Translations under genes and position numbers: made by a program
Shown: piece by piece, positions 1-9,204 of the stretch
Numbering within the stretch: the stretch's first letter is position 1
Layout of the letters: each line of letters opens with the position of its first letter
Notes under the pieces: generated by a model
What the model was told of the DNA's origin: nothing
Database searches by the model: none
The model's input: the letters and a program-made list of their open reading frames with translations, nothing else
From: an uncultured Erysipelotrichaceae bacterium
Lineage (GTDB): Bacteria > Bacillota_I > Bacilli_A > Erysipelotrichales > Erysipelotrichaceae
Direction of reading: 5' to 3'
Length of the DNA: 64,000 bases
Assembly (NCBI GenBank): GCA_944326795.1
Contig: CALVFJ010000002.1
Location: forward strand, 1-64,000

Positions 1-19
1 TATCTGCAATTTCTCAATA

Positions 20-48
20 AACCAAGTTAAAAACTTGGTTTTTTTTTT
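20..48 (+). terminator. Rho-independent terminator of the upstream gene
   Basis: A 9-bp perfect stem (AACCAAGTT / AACTTGGTT) with a 3-nt loop is followed directly by a long T run. It ends a transcription unit lying left of the window, so miaB probably starts its own. Confidence 0.85.
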
Positions 49-93
49 ATAATTAGATATAATTATTAGGCATAAGATGGAGATAATAAATTA

Positions 94-1542
94 ATGGAAA
101 AATTTAATAATATATTGCCTGATCTAAAAAAGGCCAAGATCCGTACCAAGGATCAAACTGTCATAAAAAGAGAAATTTTTGATCTGCCTGCCCAAGTGAA
201 AAACTTAGGCATTGGCCGTAAATATTTTTTGCGTACTTATGGCTGCCAAGCCAATGAGCGCGATTCAGAAACGATCGCTGGTATCTTGGAAGCAATGTCT
301 TTTACCAGGGTAGATAAGGAAGAAGAAGCTGATGTCTTATTCTTTAATACCTGTGCGATCCGTAAGAATGCGGAAGATAAGGTTTTTGGGGAGATCGGTA
401 TGCTGAAAAAGCTAAAAAGACATAATCCTGATCTGATCTTTGCTTTAAGTGGTTGTATGGCACAGGAAGAGAGCGTGGTAAATACCTTATTAGCTAAATA
501 CCCGCAGGTCGATCTGATCTTTGGTACCCATAATATTCATCGCTTGCCTTATCTTTTATATAATGCCATGATGGCTAAAGAGCGAACGGTCGAAGTGTAT
601 TCGCAAGAAGGAGAAGTGGTGGAAAATTTGCCGGTTTCGCGTTTTGGCAAGCACAAAGCATGGGTCAATATCATGTATGGTTGCGATAAATTTTGTACCT
701 ACTGTATCGTACCATATACTCGCGGCAAGCAGCGTTCACGTTTGATGTCGGATATCTTGCAAGAAGTAGAAAGCTTGAAAAAAGAAGGTTATCAAGAAAT
801 TTGCTTATTAGGGCAAAATGTCAATGCTTATGGCAAAGACCTGGGAATGGAAGATGGCTTTGCCATGCTTTTGGAAGAAGTTGCGAAGACCGGTATTCCG
901 CGCATTCGTTTTAGTACCAGTCATCCGCGTGATTTTAGCGAAAATATGGTATATGTCATGAAGAAATATGCTAATATCATGCCAAGTTTGCATCTTCCTG
1001 TGCAAAGTGGCAATAACGACATTTTAAAGATCATGGGGCGTGGCTATACGGTAGAGCATTATAAACATCTGTTTGATCTACTGAAAAAAGAGATCCCAAC
1101 GATTACTTTCAGCACGGATATCATCGTTGGTTTTCCAAATGAGACCCATGAGCAATTCTTAGATACCCTTGCTTTAGTAGATTATTGTCAGTATGATCTG
1201 GCATATACCTTTATATATAGTGCCAGAGAGTCAACACCAGCGGCTAAGATGCCAGATACGGTATCAGAAGAAGAAAAAGCGCAACGATTGCAGATCTTAA
1301 ATGAAAAGATCACCTATTATTCAAATTTGAATAACCAGCGCTATCTGCATAAGACATTAAAGGTTTTGGTCGATGGTTTGAGCAAGAAGAACAAAGAAGT
1401 ATATAGCGGTTATAGCGAAGAAAATAAGCTGGTCAATTTTACCGGCAAAAATATCGCGGTCGGACAGATCGTGGATGTATATATAACTGAAGTAAAAAGC
1501 TATTCATTGAATGGCGTAGCAAAGGAGGAAGAAAATGAGTAA
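94..1542 (+). CDS. miaB: tRNA-2-methylthio-N6-dimethylallyladenosine synthase MiaB
   Basis: A radical SAM methylthiotransferase that adds the 2-methylthio group to i6A37 in tRNAs reading UNN codons. The 482-residue protein shows the N-terminal UPF0004 domain with its three cluster cysteines (C51 in YGCQANERDSE, C87 in NTCAIR, C121 in SGCMAQEE) and the radical SAM cluster C197-x3-C201-x2-C204, followed by a C-terminal TRAM region. The N-terminal extension of about 40 residues before the first domain is usual in Firmicutes. A GGAGAT ribosome site precedes the ATG. The 3' end overlaps the RNase J-like gene by 8 nt, so the two are probably translationally coupled. Confidence 0.96.
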   Translation: MEKFNNILPDLKKAKIRTKDQTVIKREIFDLPAQVKNLGIGRKYFLRTYGCQANERDSETIAGILEAMSFTRVDKEEEADVLFFNTCAIRKNAEDKVFGEIGMLKKLKRHNPDLIFALSGCMAQEESVVNTLLAKYPQVDLIFGTHNIHRLPYLLYNAMMAKERTVEVYSQEGEVVENLPVSRFGKHKAWVNIMYGCDKFCTYCIVPYTRGKQRSRLMSDILQEVESLKKEGYQEICLLGQNVNAYGKDLGMEDGFAMLLEEVAKTGIPRIRFSTSHPRDFSENMVYVMKKYANIMPSLHLPVQSGNNDILKIMGRGYTVEHYKHLFDLLKKEIPTITFSTDIIVGFPNETHEQFLDTLALVDYCQYDLAYTFIYSARESTPAAKMPDTVSEEEKAQRLQILNEKITYYSNLNNQRYLHKTLKVLVDGLSKKNKEVYSGYSEENKLVNFTGKNIAVGQIVDVYITEVKSYSLNGVAKEEENE

Positions 1543-3199
1543 GATTCGGATATTTGCGCTTGGCGGATTGGACGAAGATGGCAAAAATATGTTTGTCATC
1601 GAAATCGATGATGGTATCTTTATTTTGGAATGTGGCTTAAAATATCCCCAAGGCGATCAGTTGGGAGTAGAAATGATCATTCCTGATTTCACTTATTTGA
1701 AACAAAACGAAAAAAGGATCAAAGGTATCTTTATTACCCATGGACATGATGATGTCATGGCTGCGTTGCCTAGCTTGATGAAGGTCATCAAGGCACCGAT
1801 CTATACGGCGCCTTTGACCGCCGTCTTATTAGAAAAGCGTTTTAAGAAGGAAGGCATCAAGAAATATGAGATCCATCGCATCAAGCGAAATGGCAGCTTT
1901 AAGATCGATAATTATAAGATCAAGACCTTTGGGGTTACCCAGTCGATCATGGACGGCTTTGGCGTAGGTATCGGCACCGATCAAGGATATATCGTTTATA
2001 CCAGCGAATATATCGTGGATTATGATATCAAGAATGAGGCTTTCCGTTGCAATCTAAGCGAGATCACCAAGATCGGCAATGAAGGCGTTTTGGCCTTGCT
2101 TACAGAATCAGTGGGCTCGACCCGTGAAGGGCATAGCGCGCCAAAGCATCGAATCACCAATATCATCGAACCATGCTTTGAAGATAGCGATAACCGTATC
2201 ATCGTTACTTTATATAATCAAAATATCTATCGCATCATTGAAGTCATTGAATTGGCGGTTAAATATGGGCGTAAGATCTGTTTTTATGATGATGAGCTTA
2301 AACAGATGATGATGGATATCGAAAAGCTAGGTTATTATCATGTTCCGGTCAATGCGGAAGTGCCTAGATCGCGCTTTAACAATGATGATGAGAATATCTT
2401 AGTGATCATCTCGGGCAGTGGTTCAAATATCTTTAAGCGCGTTCATAAGATCGCTATCAAAGAAGATGAATCTTTGGAATTTAGAGAGAGCGATACGATC
2501 ATCATCGCTTCTCCAATGGTTCCAGGTACTGAACATGAAGCAACCAAGATGGAAAATGATCTATATAAGGAAGGAGCCAAGGTCATAGCGGTCGATAGCA
2601 AGCGAGCTTATTCGATGCATGCAGCGATCGAGGATCTAAAGATGATGCTGTATCTGTTTAATCCGACATATTATGTACCGGTCAAAGGAGAATATCGTCA
2701 GTTGGTATCTAATGCTAATATCGCTTTGGATATGGGGTATAAGGCTGATCATATCATCGTTTTGGATAATGGACAGATTGCAACGATCGAAGATGGTAAG
2801 CTAAGCAAACATTATGATCTTTTGCAACTGGAAGATGTCATGATCGATGGCAAGGATAATCTAGATGCTTCGGGAATGGTGCTGAAAGATCGTGAAATCT
2901 TATCGACCGATGGGGTCATTGTTGCGGGTGTCGTTGTTAATTATCGTACCAAGCAGATCATTGGCGGACCGGATGTTCAAAGCCGTGGTGTGATCTATTT
3001 GAAAGATGCTGATTATGTCATGAAGGAAGTAGGCGTCATGTTCGAGGATATTATCAATAATGCCGTGAAGGAAAAGCGTTATGATAATATGGGCTGCCGT
3101 CAGGAAGCTCGTGAGAAGATCTCCCGCTATGTTTTCAAAGAAACCGGCAAGAAACCGATGATCTTGCCAGCTATCGTGGAGATCAATATCAAAGATTAG
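1535..3199 (+). CDS. rnj: Ribonuclease J family protein (J2-like) with an eroded metal site
   Basis: A 554-residue protein with the RNase J layout: metallo-beta-lactamase, beta-CASP and C-terminal domains. RNase J enzymes do 5'-3' exonucleolytic and endonucleolytic mRNA decay and rRNA maturation. The metal motif normally reading HxHxDH is HGHDDV here (H69, H71, D73, then V74). The usual SIPD-preceding His is Q136 (TQSIMD), the usual GDF Asp is E158 (TSEY), and the late HGEYR His is K384 (KGEYR). H362 remains. Placement just before ftsK/spoIIIE matches Bacillus rnjB, the weaker partner of RNase J1. It is probably a structural or regulatory subunit of a J1/J2 complex; J1 is not in the window. 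GGAGG lies just upstream of the ATG inside miaB. Confidence 0.85.
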   Translation: MSKIRIFALGGLDEDGKNMFVIEIDDGIFILECGLKYPQGDQLGVEMIIPDFTYLKQNEKRIKGIFITHGHDDVMAALPSLMKVIKAPIYTAPLTAVLLEKRFKKEGIKKYEIHRIKRNGSFKIDNYKIKTFGVTQSIMDGFGVGIGTDQGYIVYTSEYIVDYDIKNEAFRCNLSEITKIGNEGVLALLTESVGSTREGHSAPKHRITNIIEPCFEDSDNRIIVTLYNQNIYRIIEVIELAVKYGRKICFYDDELKQMMMDIEKLGYYHVPVNAEVPRSRFNNDDENILVIISGSGSNIFKRVHKIAIKEDESLEFRESDTIIIASPMVPGTEHEATKMENDLYKEGAKVIAVDSKRAYSMHAAIEDLKMMLYLFNPTYYVPVKGEYRQLVSNANIALDMGYKADHIIVLDNGQIATIEDGKLSKHYDLLQLEDVMIDGKDNLDASGMVLKDREILSTDGVIVAGVVVNYRTKQIIGGPDVQSRGVIYLKDADYVMKEVGVMFEDIINNAVKEKRYDNMGCRQEAREKISRYVFKETGKKPMILPAIVEINIKD

Positions 3200-3209
3200 A
3201 GGTAGTAGT

Positions 3210-5480
3210 GTGGCAAAAAGAAAAAGTGCGAAGAAAAAACAACAGGAAAAAGAACTCTATACCTATCTTACTGTTGTGATCGTCAGTGCTTGCTTGTTGA
3301 TAGCATGCATGCGCTTAGGAATCGTAGGGATGTTTTTATATAATCTTTTTCGGGTGTTGTTTGGAGAATATTTTTATGTTGTCTTGATATATCTTTGTGT
3401 CATTGCAATCATGTATAATGTCAAAAGGTATAGCAAATCATTATCGCTGGGCAAGCTTAGTGCTAGTGTTCTATTGATACTGGCTTTATTGATCTGGGCC
3501 ATGATGCCATATGATCGCCAGCTTAGTGGTTTTACGATCTTTCAAAGCTATCTAAAAAATATTCCCTTATATTTTGCAGGGCAAGCTAATACATTTGGTG
3601 GAATCATTGGAGCATTGCTTTTATCGATATTTACCATCTTATTTGATTATCAGGGAACGATCATCATGATCGTGGTAATGTTGATAATTGCGCTTTTATT
3701 GGTTGTCCCATTATCCGAATTTACTAAGATCTTTGATGGTGGCAGCAAGGTTTTGAAAAAATCGAAAGAAATGCTAAGCACCGATGAAGAAGAGGAAGAA
3801 GATGAGGAAGAAATAATAACTAATCGTCAGCCATTGATCAATACGATCAATGTTGACGATGGCCCACTTCCGACGAATAAAAAATCACGCTTATTCATTG
3901 ATGCTGATGATAAGCTAGAAGAAGATGAAAGCCATGAACAGTTTCAGACGCCATCTAGCGAAGAGCAAGTTCCAAAGGAAGAATCATACGTTCAACCTTT
4001 GGCTCAGCCATCATCACCATCCTCTAGCGTTCCAAAGACCAGTGGACCGTATACACCTGCTCCGCTTAGTTTGCTAGATCCTTTATCAGCTAGCAAAAAA
4101 AGCAATAAGAATCAGATCAGCGCTAAGGAAAAAGGCGAAAGATTGATCGAGATCTTAGATAATTTTGGAATTCATGCCAATTTGATTGCTACTCATATCG
4201 GACCAAGCGTAACCAAATTTGAGGTAAAGCCAGATGCCAGCGTAAAGGTATCCAAGATCCAAGGACTGTCTGATAATATCAAGATGGAATTAGCGGCAAG
4301 GGATATCCGGATCGAAGCGCCGATCCCTGGTAAAAATGCGGTGGGAATTGAGATTCCTAATGTGGAAAGCACCATGGTCAAGATGAAAGAACTGATGATG
4401 GGCATTCCTAAGGATAAGGAAGATAAACCGCTGTTATTTGTTTTGGGTAAGGATCTGATGGGCAAGAATGTTTATTGTCAATTGGATAAGATGCCTCATC
4501 TTTTGATTGCTGGACAGACCGGTAGTGGTAAAAGTGTATGCATGAATACGATCATCACATCTTTCTTGCTGCGATGTGATTGTGATGATGTAAAATTGTT
4601 GCTAGTAGATCCAAAAAAAGTTGAGTTTACCCCTTACCATAAGATCCCACATCTTCTGGGACCAGTCATCTCGGATCCTAATAAAGCTAATAATGCGTTG
4701 AAGATCGTTGTTAATATCATGGATGAGCGTTATGATCTGTTTTCACAGGTTGGGGTTAGAAATATCAGTGTTTATAATGAAAAGGTCAAAAATCAAGCTG
4801 ATAAGGAAAATGGCTTGAAACCTTTGCCTTATATCGTGGTCATCATCGATGAGCTTGCTGATCTAATGGCGGTTGCTGGAAAAGAAGTAGAACTTAGCAT
4901 CCAAAGGATCACGCAGCTTGCCAGAGCAGCGGGCATTCATTTGATCGTAGCGACCCAACGACCAAGTACCGATGTTATCACCGGCATCATAAAGGCTAAT
5001 ATCCCTAGTCGTATAGCGTTTAATGTTTCAAGCGGTATCGATTCGCGAACGATCATCGATCAGGTTGGAGCAGAAAGATTATTAGGCAATGGTGATATGC
5101 TGTATTATCCTACCGGTGAACCTAGTCCTATCCGTTTGCAGGGCGTTTATGTTACGGATGAAGAAGTAGCGAGGATCTGTGAATATGTATCTAGTCAGCG
5201 TGCTCCTTTATATGATGATGCTTTTATCCGCTTAGAAGGCGTAGAAGGAAATGATAATACGGCAATCATGGCAGCTTGCGATGATCCGCTTTATGAAGAA
5301 ATCAAAGAGTATGTCGTAGAGGTGCAAAAAGCTTCAGCATCATTGTTGCAAAGACGTTTCGGTATAGGGTATAACCGGGCTGCTCGTATGATGGATGTCT
5401 TGGAAGATAAGGGCATCATTGGGCCGCAGCAAGGATCTAAGCCTCGTGAAGTATATCTGAAAAAAGATAGTGGACAATAA
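3210..5480 (+). CDS. ftsK: DNA translocase FtsK/SpoIIIE
   Basis: A membrane-anchored hexameric ATPase that pumps chromosome ends through the division septum. The 756-residue protein has about four N-terminal membrane segments (roughly residues 20-175), a long acidic/proline linker (190-300), and the motor with Walker A GQTGSGKS at 435-442 and Walker B ending in D547-E548. A C-terminal gamma winged helix reads KOPS-type sequences (from about 705: LLQRRFGIGYNRAARMMD). The start is GTG, preceded by GAGGTAG; the gap to the RNase J-like gene is 10 nt. With no sporulation genes in view, the vegetative name is preferred. A terminator follows at once. Confidence 0.96.
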   Translation: MAKRKSAKKKQQEKELYTYLTVVIVSACLLIACMRLGIVGMFLYNLFRVLFGEYFYVVLIYLCVIAIMYNVKRYSKSLSLGKLSASVLLILALLIWAMMPYDRQLSGFTIFQSYLKNIPLYFAGQANTFGGIIGALLLSIFTILFDYQGTIIMIVVMLIIALLLVVPLSEFTKIFDGGSKVLKKSKEMLSTDEEEEEDEEEIITNRQPLINTINVDDGPLPTNKKSRLFIDADDKLEEDESHEQFQTPSSEEQVPKEESYVQPLAQPSSPSSSVPKTSGPYTPAPLSLLDPLSASKKSNKNQISAKEKGERLIEILDNFGIHANLIATHIGPSVTKFEVKPDASVKVSKIQGLSDNIKMELAARDIRIEAPIPGKNAVGIEIPNVESTMVKMKELMMGIPKDKEDKPLLFVLGKDLMGKNVYCQLDKMPHLLIAGQTGSGKSVCMNTIITSFLLRCDCDDVKLLLVDPKKVEFTPYHKIPHLLGPVISDPNKANNALKIVVNIMDERYDLFSQVGVRNISVYNEKVKNQADKENGLKPLPYIVVIIDELADLMAVAGKEVELSIQRITQLARAAGIHLIVATQRPSTDVITGIIKANIPSRIAFNVSSGIDSRTIIDQVGAERLLGNGDMLYYPTGEPSPIRLQGVYVTDEEVARICEYVSSQRAPLYDDAFIRLEGVEGNDNTAIMAACDDPLYEEIKEYVVEVQKASASLLQRRFGIGYNRAARMMDVLEDKGIIGPQQGSKPREVYLKKDSGQ

Positions 5481-5505
5481 GAAGCCAGATGATGGCTTCT
5501 TTTTT
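5481..5505 (+). terminator. Terminator after ftsK
   Basis: GAAGCC / GGCTTC stem with a 7-nt loop and a T7 tail, starting directly after the ftsK stop codon. Confidence 0.88.
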
Positions 5506-5521
5506 GATGAGATAAAAAAAC

Positions 5522-5550
5522 TTTTTTATTGGTTTGAAATCAAGTATAAT
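5522..5550 (+). promoter_or_regulatory. Probable promoter of yjjI-yjjW
   Basis: A perfect TATAAT lies at 5545-5550, 29 nt before the yjjI start. At the -35 position there is only a T-rich stretch, so the upstream element is weak. It lies between the ftsK terminator and a good AAAAGGAG ribosome site. Confidence 0.45.
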
Positions 5551-5579
5551 GATTATGCTAAATTAAAAAGGAGAAAATA

Positions 5580-7097
5580 ATGAAAGAAGTAATGGCAATC
5601 ATTCAGGATGAAACCTTGACCTATTCACAGCAGTTGCTGGCTTTGGCCCGCTTAGCAGAAAATATGGATCATACGATCGAACTGGCACCGGAATTGGTCA
5701 AAGCTAAGGAAGAAGGGATCATTTGTGATCTAGGTGAAGGTAATGCACCTTACCGTCCGCGCTATATTTGTCCGCGCTATCAATTGTTGTTGGATAAAGG
5801 CTCGAAGTTTTTAGCTCTTGAGCCAGCACAAGATCTATATGAAGCATTAAATAATCTTTTGATCATGTATCGTCATGTTCCTTCGATAACTTCATATCCG
5901 GTCTATCTTGGCACCTTGGATGAAATGTTGGAACCATTCGTGCAAAAGGTAAGCTATGATGATGCTTATAAGGCATTAAAACTGTTTTTGTTGAACATCG
6001 ATCGTACCTTATGTGATTCTTTTGTTCATGCTAATTTAAGTGGCAAAGATACTTTAACAGCGAGAATGATCATAAAGCTGACGATGGAAATGCAATTGGC
6101 AATTCCTAATCTTACGGTTAAATATGATCCAGAACAAATGAGCGCTGATTTTATGAAATTATGTATCGAGTGCATGATGAAGACCGCTAAGCCATCATTT
6201 GCAAACGATAAGATGTTTAGAAAAGAATGGGGCGATGATTATGTCATTGCAAGCTGTTATAATGGCTTAAAAGAGGGTGGCGGTGGTTTTACCTTACCAC
6301 GCTTAAGAATGTATGAATGTAGCTTGAAGGCTAAGGATGCTGATGATTTTATCGATAATGTCTTGCCTTATTATACGCAGCTGATGCTGAAGATGATGGA
6401 TGATAGGATTGATTTCATCGTTGAGCAAAGTAATTTCTTTAAAGCTAATTTTTTAGTTAAGGAAGGGTTTGTCGAGCTAGATAATTTTACTGGAATGTTT
6501 GGTATGGTTGGTTTGGCTGAATGCTGCAATCATCTTTTGCATATTGCTGATAATACCAAAGGTTATGGAAATAATAAGGAAGCGGATGATCTAGGTGTTA
6601 GGATCATGGAAAAACTGCATGCTTTGGTTGAAGCCCATACCTGTAAATATGCAGCTAATTTTGATCATCATTATCGTTTGCATGCGCAAGTTGGTATTGA
6701 TAGCGATGGACGCGAAAATTCGCCAGGCGCTAGGATACCGGTAGGATCAGAGCCTATCATGCCTTGTCAGATCATGCATAGCTGTCGCTTCCATAAGTAT
6801 TTTGAGACTGGCATCGGCGATATCTTTAAATTTGAAGAAACATGGCGGGATACACCGGAAGCTTTGGCTAACATCATTGAAGGGGCAATGAAAAACGGCA
6901 TGCGTTATTTTAGCGGATATCTGGAAAATAATGATGTCGTTAGGGTGACAGGATACTTGGTCAAAAAAAGTGAATTGGCTAAGCTTGATGCTAAGGGACA
7001 ATCATTGAATAATGTCAGTGTTTTTGGACAGGGAGCACGTGATTATGGCAATGCTTTGGACCGCAGGATCGTAAAAAATAATGAAAGCGCCAATTAA
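5580..7097 (+). CDS. yjjI: YjjI-family glycyl radical enzyme
   Basis: A 505-residue member of the YjjI (DUF3029) family of glycyl radical enzymes, whose substrate is not established as far as I know. The C-terminal radical loop reads RVTGY with the radical-bearing residue at G458, 47 residues from the end as expected for this superfamily. A Cys-Cys pair at 315-316 (GLAECC) is a candidate for the thiyl position; this is inference. It is shorter than pyruvate formate-lyase and fits the YjjI length. It overlaps its activase gene by 17 nt, a typical GRE/activase pairing. The enzyme should be oxygen sensitive and act in the cytoplasm. Downstream lies a nucleoside importer. Confidence 0.88.
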   Translation: MKEVMAIIQDETLTYSQQLLALARLAENMDHTIELAPELVKAKEEGIICDLGEGNAPYRPRYICPRYQLLLDKGSKFLALEPAQDLYEALNNLLIMYRHVPSITSYPVYLGTLDEMLEPFVQKVSYDDAYKALKLFLLNIDRTLCDSFVHANLSGKDTLTARMIIKLTMEMQLAIPNLTVKYDPEQMSADFMKLCIECMMKTAKPSFANDKMFRKEWGDDYVIASCYNGLKEGGGGFTLPRLRMYECSLKAKDADDFIDNVLPYYTQLMLKMMDDRIDFIVEQSNFFKANFLVKEGFVELDNFTGMFGMVGLAECCNHLLHIADNTKGYGNNKEADDLGVRIMEKLHALVEAHTCKYAANFDHHYRLHAQVGIDSDGRENSPGARIPVGSEPIMPCQIMHSCRFHKYFETGIGDIFKFEETWRDTPEALANIIEGAMKNGMRYFSGYLENNDVVRVTGYLVKKSELAKLDAKGQSLNNVSVFGQGARDYGNALDRRIVKNNESAN

Positions 7098-7917
7098 TCG
7101 TATCATACCGTTTTCGAATGTAGATGGCCCGGGCAACCGCATGGCCATCTTTTTTCAACGCTGTCCATTTAAATGTTTGTATTGCCATAATCCTGAAACC
7201 ATCAATGATTGCATCAACTGTGGCATTTGCGTGCAAAATTGTCCAGCTGCTGCTTTAAAGATTAATGATGGCAAGGTTGTATGGCTTGAAGAAAATTGTG
7301 TAAGCTGTGATACCTGTTTGCAGGTATGTCCAAATTTATCGACCCCTAAGATCCATCATTATACGGTTAAAGAATTAGTTGAAAAGATCGCTTTTGAGAA
7401 GGACTTTATCAGCGGTATTACCGTTAGTGGGGGAGAATGCATGGAACATGTTCCTTTTTTGATCGAGCTTTTTAATGAAGTAAAAAAGTTGGGCAAGACC
7501 TGTTTTGTTGATTCTAATGGTCATCATTTATTTGTGGATCATCCTCAGCTTTGTGAAGTGATGGATATGGTCATGCTTGATGTCAAGGCTTATGAAGCAG
7601 CGGACCATATGGTTCTGTGCGCCCAAGATAATCAAAATGTTTTAAAAAATCTGCGTTATCTGCAAGACATCGGTAAGTTATATGAAGTAAGAACGGTAAT
7701 GCTTCCCAATGATCCGCAATTAAATGAAAGGACCTTGAAAGGGGTAATTGCCAATCTTGATCCTAATATTCGTTATAAGCTTATCAAATATCGCCCTTTT
7801 GGCGTTCGGAAAGAAGGACTGAAAAAACTGGGCAATACGATAACGTCTGATGATGAAATCAATCGACTATATGATATTGCGATAAAACTTGGACATAAAA
7901 ATATCGTGATCATTTAA
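7081..7917 (+). CDS. yjjW: YjjW-family glycyl radical enzyme activase
   Basis: A radical SAM enzyme that installs the glycyl radical on the partner YjjI. In 278 residues it has the radical SAM cluster C28-x3-C32-x2-C35 (RCPFKCLYC). A bacterial ferredoxin insert follows, with two sets of four cysteines (C44/C47/C50/C54 and C73/C76/C79/C83), the usual activase layout with auxiliary 4Fe-4S clusters. The SAM-binding stretch SGGE follows the insert. The start lies within the 3' end of yjjI, so synthesis of the pair is coupled. No terminator is visible between this gene and the BMP lipoprotein gene, but a new promoter lies there. Confidence 0.9.
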   Translation: MKAPINRIIPFSNVDGPGNRMAIFFQRCPFKCLYCHNPETINDCINCGICVQNCPAAALKINDGKVVWLEENCVSCDTCLQVCPNLSTPKIHHYTVKELVEKIAFEKDFISGITVSGGECMEHVPFLIELFNEVKKLGKTCFVDSNGHHLFVDHPQLCEVMDMVMLDVKAYEAADHMVLCAQDNQNVLKNLRYLQDIGKLYEVRTVMLPNDPQLNERTLKGVIANLDPNIRYKLIKYRPFGVRKEGLKKLGNTITSDDEINRLYDIAIKLGHKNIVII

Positions 7918-7943
7918 ATGTGTTAAATTTGTGTAATAAGGTG

Positions 7944-7972
7944 TTTACTTAGTTTTAACAAAAGGGTAAAAT
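7944..7972 (+). promoter_or_regulatory. Promoter of the BMP lipoprotein gene
   Basis: TTTACT at 7944-7949 and TAAAAT at 7967-7972 are separated by 17 nt, 36 nt upstream of the start codon. I see no purine-riboswitch-like fold in this short leader. Confidence 0.6.
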
Positions 7973-8008
7973 AAATGTGTAAGAAATGGCTTACAAGGAG
8001 GAAAATTA

Positions 8009-9085
8009 ATGAAAAAGGCTTTAAAGCTATTTTTAGCTCTTTTGGTCTCTGTTAGCTTAGCTGCATGTTCATCAAGTAACACAGAAGAAGCAACGACTAC
8101 TGAAGGATCTGAAACAACTTCGACATCAGGGGAATGTCCAGTAACTATCGGTTTGGTTACCGATATGGGTGGTGTTGATGACAAATCATTCAATCAATCA
8201 GCTTGGGAAGGCGTTCAAAGGTTTGCTGAAGAAAATGGATTGCAAGATTGCGTCAGCTATTTACAATCAACAACTGAAGCAGACTATGTTCCAAACTTAT
8301 CAACATTTGCTGATGAAGGTAAGGATCTAGTAATCGCTGTAGGTTATCTGTTCAATGAAGCAATTACAGAAGTTTCAGCAAATTATCCTGATACGATGTT
8401 CTTGTTTGTAGATGACGTCGTTGATCATGAAAATGTTGAAAGTGCTACTTTCAATGCTGAACAAGGTTCTTTCTTAGTTGGAGTTGCTGCTGGCTTAACA
8501 GCTATGGAAAATGGTTCTAAGACTGTAGGATTCATGGGTGGTATGGAAGGACCAATCATCGGTTCATTCCAAGCTGGTTATGAACAAGGTGTCTTAGCAG
8601 TATGTAATGATTGTAAGATTTATGTTGACTACGCAGATTCTTACTCTGATGATGCTAAAGGTCAACAATTAGCTGCTAAACAATATGATTTAGGAGCAAC
8701 CGTTATTTATCAATCTGCTGGAAATGCAGGAAATGGTGTTATCAAAGAAGCTAAAGAACGTGGTGATGTTTGGGCTATCGGTGTTGATAAGGACCAATAT
8801 CAAGATGGTATGAAAGATGATGGTACTTCTGTTATCCTTACTTCAATGTTGAAACGTGTTGACAGTGCTACTTATAGTGCTTGTACCGATATGTTAAATG
8901 GCACATTTGAAGGTGGAACAAAAGTATTTAACTTAAGTAACGATGGCGTTGGCGCTGAAGTAACCAGCGGACGTAACTTAAGTGATGATGTTATCGCTCA
9001 GATCAATGATTATGCTGAAAAGATCAAGAGCGGAGAAATCGAAGTTAGTTCTGAAGCAACGATTGCTAACGGTTCATCTAACTAG
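8009..9085 (+). CDS. BMP-family nucleoside-binding lipoprotein
   Basis: The substrate-binding part of an ABC importer of the basic membrane protein family (TmpC/PnrA/NupN), which in characterised members binds purine or other nucleosides. The 358-residue precursor has a lysine-started signal sequence and a lipobox LAAC with the lipidated Cys at position 20, followed by a Ser/Thr/Glu-rich spacer. The mature part has the family opening GLVTDMGGVDDKSFNQSAW. GGAGG precedes the ATG. ATPase and permease genes follow after a patatin-like gene. Codon use is biased toward favoured codons, which suggests high expression, as usual for binding proteins. Ligand choice cannot be read from the sequence alone. 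Confidence 0.92.
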   Translation: MKKALKLFLALLVSVSLAACSSSNTEEATTTEGSETTSTSGECPVTIGLVTDMGGVDDKSFNQSAWEGVQRFAEENGLQDCVSYLQSTTEADYVPNLSTFADEGKDLVIAVGYLFNEAITEVSANYPDTMFLFVDDVVDHENVESATFNAEQGSFLVGVAAGLTAMENGSKTVGFMGGMEGPIIGSFQAGYEQGVLAVCNDCKIYVDYADSYSDDAKGQQLAAKQYDLGATVIYQSAGNAGNGVIKEAKERGDVWAIGVDKDQYQDGMKDDGTSVILTSMLKRVDSATYSACTDMLNGTFEGGTKVFNLSNDGVGAEVTSGRNLSDDVIAQINDYAEKIKSGEIEVSSEATIANGSSN

Positions 9086-9096
9086 CTTAATTTTCA

Positions 9097-9128
9097 AAAG
9101 ATGTTGATTATGATCAGCATCTTTTTTT
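9097..9128 (+). terminator. Terminator after the BMP lipoprotein gene
   Basis: An AGATGTTGAT / GATCAGCATCT stem (one G-T pair) is followed by T7. It may act as an attenuating terminator that keeps lipoprotein transcripts above those of the membrane components. Confidence 0.85.
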
Positions 9129-9150
9129 GTGATGAGCTCTATGATCTTTA

Positions 9151-9178
9151 ATTGTAATTGATAAATTTGTGTTATAAT
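9151..9178 (+). promoter_or_regulatory. Extended -10 promoter of the patatin-like gene
   Basis: TGTTATAAT at 9170-9178 is a full extended -10 element. ATTGTA at 9151-9156 is a poor -35 at 16-nt spacing. Confidence 0.55.
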
Positions 9179-9204
9179 CTAAAAAGTAAAGGATGTGATG
9201 GATT

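Noticed and set aside
7918-8008. Purine riboswitch before the nucleoside-binding lipoprotein gene
   Set aside because: The leader between the promoter and the start is under 40 nt, with no three-way junction or terminator/antiterminator pair.
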